Positions 7,578 through 11,762 of a DNA stretch of 11,762 nt are shown here, in pieces. Source of the stretch: Ruminococcaceae bacterium UBA5904 (GTDB lineage Bacteria; Bacillota; Clostridia; Oscillospirales; Acutalibacteraceae); contig DJEG01000107.1 in the NCBI GenBank assembly GCA_002431305.1, positions 1 through 11,762 of the forward strand, read 5' to 3'. A program made the position numbers and the translations under genes. The first letter of the stretch is position 1, and each line of letters starts with the position of its first letter. The notes beneath the pieces are model-generated. The model had not been told where the DNA came from. It ran no database searches and worked only from the letters and a program-made list of their open reading frames with translations.

Positions 7578-8512
7578 TGTCTCATTAACTCCTTGCTTAT
7601 CAGTTCTTCGCACGCGGTTTGAATTCTTTCATCGCCGGATGCGGAAAATGACAATACGACCGAAAGGCTGTCAGCCGTATTATCATTTGAAAAAAAAGTC
7701 GGTTCATATGCCCACAGTTCCAAACGAATCTGCGTCTCGGGATCAATCAATTCATCTGACAATATCGATTTATCGGTTTTTTTTGCATCCGTTGCATACG
7801 TAACAATGTTTCCGTCGTTGAGCAGTGTTTTCTTTGACAGAGCCGTTTCTCCGGCAGGATAAAATCCGGCATTTAATTTTAGTTTCTCTGCATATCCGGA
7901 CTTGATAACCGGTGAAGATAAAAACTTTTCTGCTTTTTCAAACAGTTCCCGACGGCTGTATTTTGATTCTATTATTTTATTAACGCCGTCTTTTGAAACG
8001 TCGAACAACTCGGAAGCTTCAAGCTGCCGTACGGCTCGGCTTAATGTCATATTAGAGTACGGAAGTTTCTTTACCGCCTCGGAAACGTACAGACGTTTAT
8101 TTTCCCCGTAAATATAAAGCAGAAACAGCATTTGAGCGGAAATGGTAAATTTTTCGGCTTTTTCTTTTATTTCGTCCCTGCCTGTAAGAATTGCTCCGAC
8201 AAACGGGAGATACGCTTGTTTATCCGTAATAAATGATATCTTATTTTCCATTAAACTTTGCCGTTTGCTGTGCGACAGCGAATCAAAATACAAAACAACG
8301 GGAACATTTTCAATTTTCTTAATCCGATCTATATGTTTTTTTACGGACGGGACGGAATCGGATTCGCCTGACTCCGGTTTTACAATAATACAGCGGTTAT
8401 CATCTATAAAGGCTTCATAAAATTTATACTTTTCAATTAAATATAAAGGCAGAAAGGATTTATTGCTCCATTCCTCATACTTTACGGGAAGTCCGAATAT
8501 ATTTGAATTCAC
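7571..8512 (-). CDS. Winged-helix AbiEi-like antitoxin/regulator
   Basis: This 313-residue protein is read from GTG 8512-8510. A TAA codon directly precedes it in frame, so no longer start exists. No clear ribosome site is visible. Residues 1-140 form an alpha/beta domain containing VVLYFDSL and AYLPFVGAIL. Residues about 145-205 form a winged helix of MarR type (AQMLFLLYIYGENKRLYVSE, then SNMTLSRAVRQLEAS as recognition helix). The C-terminal half carries AGETALSKKTLL and IRLELWAYEP, which I recall from the protein always found next to this nucleotidyltransferase. By analogy with AbiEi it should repress its own promoter and neutralise the downstream enzyme. The promoter at 8573-8545 is overlaid by inverted repeats. 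It is not a close AbiEi homologue, so the antitoxin role is inferred from the gene pair. Confidence 0.75.
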   Translation of the reverse strand: MNSNIFGLPVKYEEWSNKSFLPLYLIEKYKFYEAFIDDNRCIIVKPESGESDSVPSVKKHIDRIKKIENVPVVLYFDSLSHSKRQSLMENKISFITDKQAYLPFVGAILTGRDEIKEKAEKFTISAQMLFLLYIYGENKRLYVSEAVKKLPYSNMTLSRAVRQLEASELFDVSKDGVNKIIESKYSRRELFEKAEKFLSSPVIKSGYAEKLKLNAGFYPAGETALSKKTLLNDGNIVTYATDAKKTDKSILSDELIDPETQIRLELWAYEPTFFSNDNTADSLSVVLSFSASGDERIQTACEELISKELMRQW

Positions 8513-8526
8513 TTAAAATCACTCAT
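8509..8526 (-). other. Five-codon mini-frame overlapping the GTG start of the AbiEi-like gene
   Basis: ATG AGT GAT TTT AAG TGA on the minus strand ends with TGA overlapping the GTG start as GTGA. Since the GTG has no obvious ribosome site, termination-reinitiation from this mini-frame might deliver ribosomes to it. The mini-frame's own ribosome site is also weak, so this may be chance. Confidence 0.25.
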
Positions 8527-8533
8527 TTTAACT
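8511..8533. promoter_or_regulatory. Operator-like inverted repeat over the start of the AbiEi-like gene
   Basis: ACTTAAAAT and ATTTTAACT flank five bases (CACTC). The inner seven bases of each arm are perfect inverses. The repeat covers the GTG start region. The right arm recurs exactly 20 bases further on at 8545-8553, inside the promoter, which suggests one protein binding several sites. Confidence 0.45.
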
Positions 8534-8544
8534 CAGTTTTTTTT

Positions 8545-8573
8545 ATTTTAACTTACTGAAAGTTAAAAGTCAA
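8545..8573 (-). promoter_or_regulatory. Promoter of the AbiEi/AbiEii-like pair, overlaid by an operator
   Basis: On the minus strand TTGACT (8573-8568) and TAAAAT (8550-8545) are separated by 17 bases, each matching consensus at five of six positions. A perfect 9-base inverted repeat, TTTTAACTT and AAGTTAAAA around ACTGA (8546-8568), fills the space between the two boxes. A repressor bound there would block polymerase, which fits autoregulation by the winged-helix protein. The same site may also affect the divergent MFS gene, whose own promoter I could not resolve. Confidence 0.65.
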
Positions 8574-8605
8574 TATTTAATGTTAAATTTATAAAGGAAA
8601 TAAAA

Positions 8606-9820
8606 ATGAATTTAAGGCAAAATTACAAATCGACTCTTTTTGCAAGCTACGTCGGCTACATTACGCAGGCCGTCGTCAACAACTTCGCCCCGTTACTCTA
8701 TGTCACGTTTCAGAAAGACTACGGAATAACGCTCAAACAGCTGTCGTTTCTTGCAATGTTTAACTTTTTCATTCAGCTGTGCGTAGACTACCTCTCGGCT
8801 AAATTCGTGGACAAGACAGGCGTCAGAATCTGCATTGCTCTTTCGCACTTCATGGCGGGAATCGGACTCATTTTACTGGGCGTACTGCCGTCGGTTCTGC
8901 CCTCGCCTATGATAGGCATTACAATCGCCATCGTGTTCTACGCTGTCGGAGGCGGACTTATCGAGGTTCTCGTCAGCCCGGTTGTCGAGGCTTGTCCGAC
9001 TAAGAACAAAGAGGCTCACATGAGCATACTCCACTCGTTCTACTGCTGGGGACAGATGCTCGTAATTCTTTTATCGACCGTGTTTTTCATGACCGCGGGT
9101 ATAGAGCATTGGAAAATAATGTCGGTTATCTGGTCTGTAATTCCGATATTAAACGGCATACTGTTTATATTCGTCCCGCTTTACAAGACCGTCGAACCCG
9201 AGGAGTCGGGAGATAAATTGACTCACCTTTTAAAATCGGGAATATTCAGAGTTTTAATGATAATGATGCTGTGCGCGGGCGCGGCGGAAATCGCGGTCAG
9301 TCAGTGGGCTTCGGCGTTTGCGGAAAAAGGTCTCGGCGTGTCGAAAACAGTCGGAGATATCGCCGGACCGTGCATGTTCGCGCTGTTAATGGGCATCGCG
9401 AGGGTCGTTTATTCGCGTCTGAGCAAAAAAGTCGAGCTTACAAAGTATATAATGCTCTGCTCTGCGCTGTGTCTTGCGGGATATCTGATAATCGCGTTCT
9501 CGCCCTCTGCCGTGCTGTCGCTCATCGGCGTAGGCGTGTGCGGATTCGCCGTCGGCGTTATGTGGCCGGGAACGTACAGTCTCGCAACGGTTAAAATGCC
9601 CGTATGCTCAACGTCGGTTTTTGCGTTTCTCGCGCTTGCGGGTGACGCGGGATGCTCGTCCGGACCGTACCTCGTCGGAATGGTGTCCTCGGCGTTCGGC
9701 GACGATTTGAAAAAAGGCATGCTTTTCGCCTCGGTTTTCCCGATTATAATGATACTCGCGTCGGTAAGATTATTAAAAAAATCTAAAATCGCGCGCGGTA
9801 ATATTGATAAATCAAATTAA
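8606..9820 (+). CDS. MFS transporter, about 12 membrane segments
   Basis: This 404-residue integral membrane protein has the size and hydrophobic pattern of a major facilitator. There are two six-helix halves joined by a charged loop around residues 195-210 (KTVEPEESGDKL). A motif-A-like loop, DYLSAKFVDKTGVR (about 60-73), follows helix 2. The second half contains RLSKKVELTK at the equivalent place. The strongest resemblance is to the fucose-permease-like (FHS) MFS group common in Clostridia, but the substrate is unknown. The ATG has AAAGGA 7 bases upstream. It is divergent from the AbiEi-like gene and shares its 93-base regulatory spacer. The PAP2 gene begins 41 bases downstream with no terminator between, so the two are probably co-transcribed. 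Confidence 0.85.
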   Translation: MNLRQNYKSTLFASYVGYITQAVVNNFAPLLYVTFQKDYGITLKQLSFLAMFNFFIQLCVDYLSAKFVDKTGVRICIALSHFMAGIGLILLGVLPSVLPSPMIGITIAIVFYAVGGGLIEVLVSPVVEACPTKNKEAHMSILHSFYCWGQMLVILLSTVFFMTAGIEHWKIMSVIWSVIPILNGILFIFVPLYKTVEPEESGDKLTHLLKSGIFRVLMIMMLCAGAAEIAVSQWASAFAEKGLGVSKTVGDIAGPCMFALLMGIARVVYSRLSKKVELTKYIMLCSALCLAGYLIIAFSPSAVLSLIGVGVCGFAVGVMWPGTYSLATVKMPVCSTSVFAFLALAGDAGCSSGPYLVGMVSSAFGDDLKKGMLFASVFPIIMILASVRLLKKSKIARGNIDKSN

Positions 9821-9861
9821 ATATACTAAAATAAAATTACAAACATACAGGAGGTTTCGGT

Positions 9862-10740
9862 ATGGAAAAAAGAAAACCGAAGATGCGCGTTTTTTATTAC
9901 GCGGGATTTTACGCCGCCGCTCTGATTCTTTTAGTTGTTGCGACGTTTAAGGATCTTGCGATAGACAACACGCTTTACAATCCGACAAACGGATTCGGAA
10001 TTTTTATCGAAAAATTCGCGGAGTTCCCGATGTTCTGCATTATCCCGTTTGCGTTTACGGTAATGTTCTACGCACGGACGATGAAGGATAAAAAGTTAAA
10101 TATAATCCTCGGCGCGGGGTACGCGCTCGCGGTTCTTGCGGGCTGGGTTCTGTGCATGTTCAAGCTGGGCGAGGACTGGTTCGGCGAGGATTTTTCAAAG
10201 GTACTTTTGATACTGATAGCCGTCGCATTTTGGGCGCTCACGCTGTTCCTCGGCGGACTTATAAAGCGCGAAACTATGATTCGTCTGCGCCCGCTCGCGA
10301 TAGTCGGACTGCTTACGTTCCTGGTAACGGCGGCGGGAGTCGAGGTTATCAAACGCGTCTGGGGCAGACCGAGATACCGCGATATGCTCAACGGCGTAAA
10401 CGGTCTTACGATAGATAATTTCACCCCGTGGTACAAAATTGCGGGCATGAAGGGATGCCGTTCGTTCCCCTCGGGTCACACGTACGCCGCTTCGGAAACG
10501 TTCCTGCTTCTGAGCGTATCGGACAGAATGAAGGAGCATAAGAATAAGGAAATCCTTTTCTTTGCCGCCGCGTTCGTATTCACCGCGCTCACCGCGTTTG
10601 CAAGACTTATCGCCGGCGCGCACTTTTTATCGGACGTCGTAATGGGCGCAGCAATCGGATTTACGGTTTATATAATTATAAGAGAATTCGTACAGCCGAG
10701 AATCTTTAAGTTTATGGATAATACGAAACTTAAAATATAA
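9862..10740 (+). CDS. PAP2-family membrane phosphatase
   Basis: This 292-residue polytopic protein has all three phosphatidic acid phosphatase type 2 motifs. Motif 1 is K164-RVWGRP-R171 (KX6R, with Tyr instead of the usual Pro after Arg). Motif 2 is SFPSGH, with Ser204 and His206. Motif 3 is R248-LIAGAH254-FLSD258, giving the catalytic His and its Asp. The family removes phosphate from lipid phosphates such as phosphatidic acid or undecaprenyl pyrophosphate, with the active site at the outer face of the membrane. The N-terminal half (residues 10-155) supplies extra membrane helices. AGGAGG lies 7 bases before the ATG. It follows the MFS gene in a likely two-gene operon and ends before the terminator at 10866-10904. 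The substrate is unproven. Confidence 0.92.
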   Translation: MEKRKPKMRVFYYAGFYAAALILLVVATFKDLAIDNTLYNPTNGFGIFIEKFAEFPMFCIIPFAFTVMFYARTMKDKKLNIILGAGYALAVLAGWVLCMFKLGEDWFGEDFSKVLLILIAVAFWALTLFLGGLIKRETMIRLRPLAIVGLLTFLVTAAGVEVIKRVWGRPRYRDMLNGVNGLTIDNFTPWYKIAGMKGCRSFPSGHTYAASETFLLLSVSDRMKEHKNKEILFFAAAFVFTALTAFARLIAGAHFLSDVVMGAAIGFTVYIIIREFVQPRIFKFMDNTKLKI

Positions 10741-10804
10741 CAAAACGGGAATGTAAAAAACACCCGAAACACAAAAGTGATTGTAATTATTTAATGGGTA
10801 AAAA

Positions 10805-10848
10805 GTTGCGATTGCTTCGAAAAAAAGTTGCGATTGCTTCAAAAAAAT
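10805..10848. repeat. Two tandem copies of a 22-base unit
   Basis: GTTGCGATTGCTTC followed by a run of A occurs at 10805 and again at 10827, a period of 22 bases. It lies in the 162-base gap after the PAP2 gene. With two copies and no spacer diversity it is not a CRISPR. Its function is unknown; it may be a local duplication or a regulator-binding direct repeat. Confidence 0.85.
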
Positions 10849-10865
10849 ACAAATTAAATATACAG

Positions 10866-10904
10866 AAAATCGGCGAATCGTCACAAGCGATCCGCCGATT
10901 TTTT
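10866..10904. terminator. Bidirectional terminator between the PAP2 and VTT-domain genes
   Basis: AAAATCGGCGAATCG (10866-10880) pairs with CGATCCGCCGATTTT (10888-10902), with one mismatch and a 7-base loop. Six T follow on the plus strand and four on the minus strand. It ends the MFS-PAP2 transcript and overlaps the last codon of the convergent VTT-domain gene. Confidence 0.85.
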
Positions 10905-11616
10905 AATTTTTATCTTTATTTTCGAATACTTTTTCCGCTTCTTTTTTCGCCTTTTTCTTCTCTATAACAAATTTCTTTATGAAATATGCGATAACGCCTA
11001 TGGGGATTGCGCAGATTACGATAAGCACGATTTTATCCATTGGAATCCACGCGAAAATGCCGTCGCCGAGTATCGTGAAAAGTATTACTCTAGGCGCGAT
11101 TCCGAGGACGGAGAACGCAAAGTAAATAAGGAAATTGCTGTGCGAGGCTCCGAAAAACAGACTTACGAAATCTATCGGGAACGCGGGGAGAAAACGGACG
11201 GTGAACATCAGCGATTTTTTGTTCTGCAAATCCATAGTCAGAAGTTTTCTGCCCGCTTCTTTTTTTGATAACAGCCTCTCGACGTAGTCCGCGCCTAAAA
11301 ATCTGCCGAGGAAATACGTTACTGTGACCTCGAGCGCGATGCCCAGAACGTTTATCAGTACCGCCTGCGCCGTCGGGAGCGCCGCGCCGACCGCGACATA
11401 TATTACCGAGGCGGGGATGACAAATACAAGTGCCTTTACAAGGTAAACGCCGAGCACGACTACCCATACGAGCCAGCGGGCATCTATCGACGCTATAATG
11501 GCCTCAAGGTCGATTGAGGAAAGTTCATCGTATTTCCATATCGCAGCTGCGAATAAAATGAGCGCGACAACGCCCCGCAGAATTATTTTTAATGTTTCTT
11601 TGCTTTTTTGAGTCAT
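10903..11616 (-). CDS. TVP38/TMEM64-family (VTT/SNARE-associated domain) membrane protein
   Basis: This 237-residue membrane protein has a VTT domain of the DedA/TVP38 superfamily. The re-entrant-loop motifs are VFVIPASVIYVAVGAAL and VRFLPAFPIDFVSLFFGAS. A GRFLGADYVERLL helix lies between them, and the tail is lysine-rich and cytoplasmic (KKKAKKEAEK). Family members act in lipid translocation or membrane homeostasis; the transported lipid here is unknown. The start is placed at ATG 11616-11614 because AGGAG lies 7 bases upstream. The ATG two codons earlier (11622) would have the site only one base away. The gene converges on the PAP2 gene and shares its terminator. Confidence 0.88.
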   Translation of the reverse strand: MTQKSKETLKIILRGVVALILFAAAIWKYDELSSIDLEAIIASIDARWLVWVVVLGVYLVKALVFVIPASVIYVAVGAALPTAQAVLINVLGIALEVTVTYFLGRFLGADYVERLLSKKEAGRKLLTMDLQNKKSLMFTVRFLPAFPIDFVSLFFGASHSNFLIYFAFSVLGIAPRVILFTILGDGIFAWIPMDKIVLIVICAIPIGVIAYFIKKFVIEKKKAKKEAEKVFENKDKN

Positions 11617-11672
11617 GTACATTCTCCTGTGGAAACAATAATTTATTTTTTAAGCGCAAACATTTTTTTGTA

Positions 11673-11696
11673 GGGGAAGACATTGTCTTCCCGCGG
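11673..11696. repeat. REP-like palindrome near the right edge
   Basis: GGGAAGAC and GTCTTCCC, perfect 8-base arms, flank ATT, with an outer GTAGG and CGCGG. Small palindromes opening with GTAGGGG and closing with CCGCGG are, from memory, frequent between clostridial genes. It could be an interspersed repeat or a stem in the leader of the VTT-domain gene. The rest of 11697-11762 holds only short open frames on both strands (for example ATG 11718 on plus), too short to call. Confidence 0.6.
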
Positions 11697-11762
11697 TAAA
11701 GGCAGGAACTTTTAATTATGATTTTGCCGACGGAAACCCGGAAATTTCATATTGCTGACGCA

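Noticed and set aside
7578..7613. N-terminal extension of the nucleotidyltransferase to GTG 7613
   Set aside because: There is no ribosome site before that GTG. The ATG at 7577 has AAGGAG at a usable distance and fits the family's N-terminus.
10805..10848. CRISPR-like direct repeat
   Set aside because: Only two copies are present with A-runs rather than variable spacers, and no cas gene is nearby.
11718..11762. Possible new plus-strand gene starting at ATG 11718
   Set aside because: Only 15 codons are visible, the minus strand is equally open there, and the upstream AGGA is weak.

Overview
The window looks like chromosome of a Gram-positive anaerobe of the class Clostridia, probably a gut Oscillospirales or Lachnospirales relative. 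This is inferred from AGGAGG-type ribosome binding sites, moderate GC with AT-rich spacers, Sec signal peptides, a FIVAR/Listeria-Bacteroides-repeat surface protein and a clostridial-type WYL-free AbiEi/AbiEii-like gene pair. No rRNA, tRNA, CRISPR array, transposase or phage gene was seen.

Left part, 1 to about 5750, minus strand: three secreted-protein genes read in one direction. First is a 749-residue protein with two tandem pectate-lyase-3-type beta-helix domains (5379 to 3130). Next is a 540-residue single right-handed beta-helix protein (3049 to 1427). Last is a FIVAR/repeat-containing surface protein that runs off the left edge (1403 to 1). The spacing suggests an operon for glycan degradation or surface display. 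The two beta-helix proteins end in similar amphipathic tails. Upstream of this operon is the most unusual stretch of the window: a perfect (TCTG)18 tetranucleotide tract at 5520-5591. On the minus strand it lies between a good promoter (5673-5645) and a terminator-like hairpin (5461-5420). It sits inside a 48-codon reading frame whose stop codon falls two bases before the hairpin. Changing the repeat number would move that stop, so the arrangement reads as a candidate phase-variable leader-peptide attenuator.

Middle, 5753 to 8512, minus strand: a membrane-anchored alpha/beta hydrolase with its own promoter, then a two-gene toxin-antitoxin/abortive-infection-like module. That module is a winged-helix AbiEi-like protein followed by an overlapping AbiEii-like nucleotidyltransferase. 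The 93-base divergent spacer before the module carries a promoter overlaid by inverted repeats, as expected for autoregulation.

Right part, 8606 to 11622: an MFS transporter and a PAP2 phosphatase on the plus strand, probably co-transcribed. They end at a shared bidirectional terminator against a convergent TVP38/TMEM64 (VTT-domain) membrane protein on the minus strand. A short REP-like palindrome lies near the right edge.
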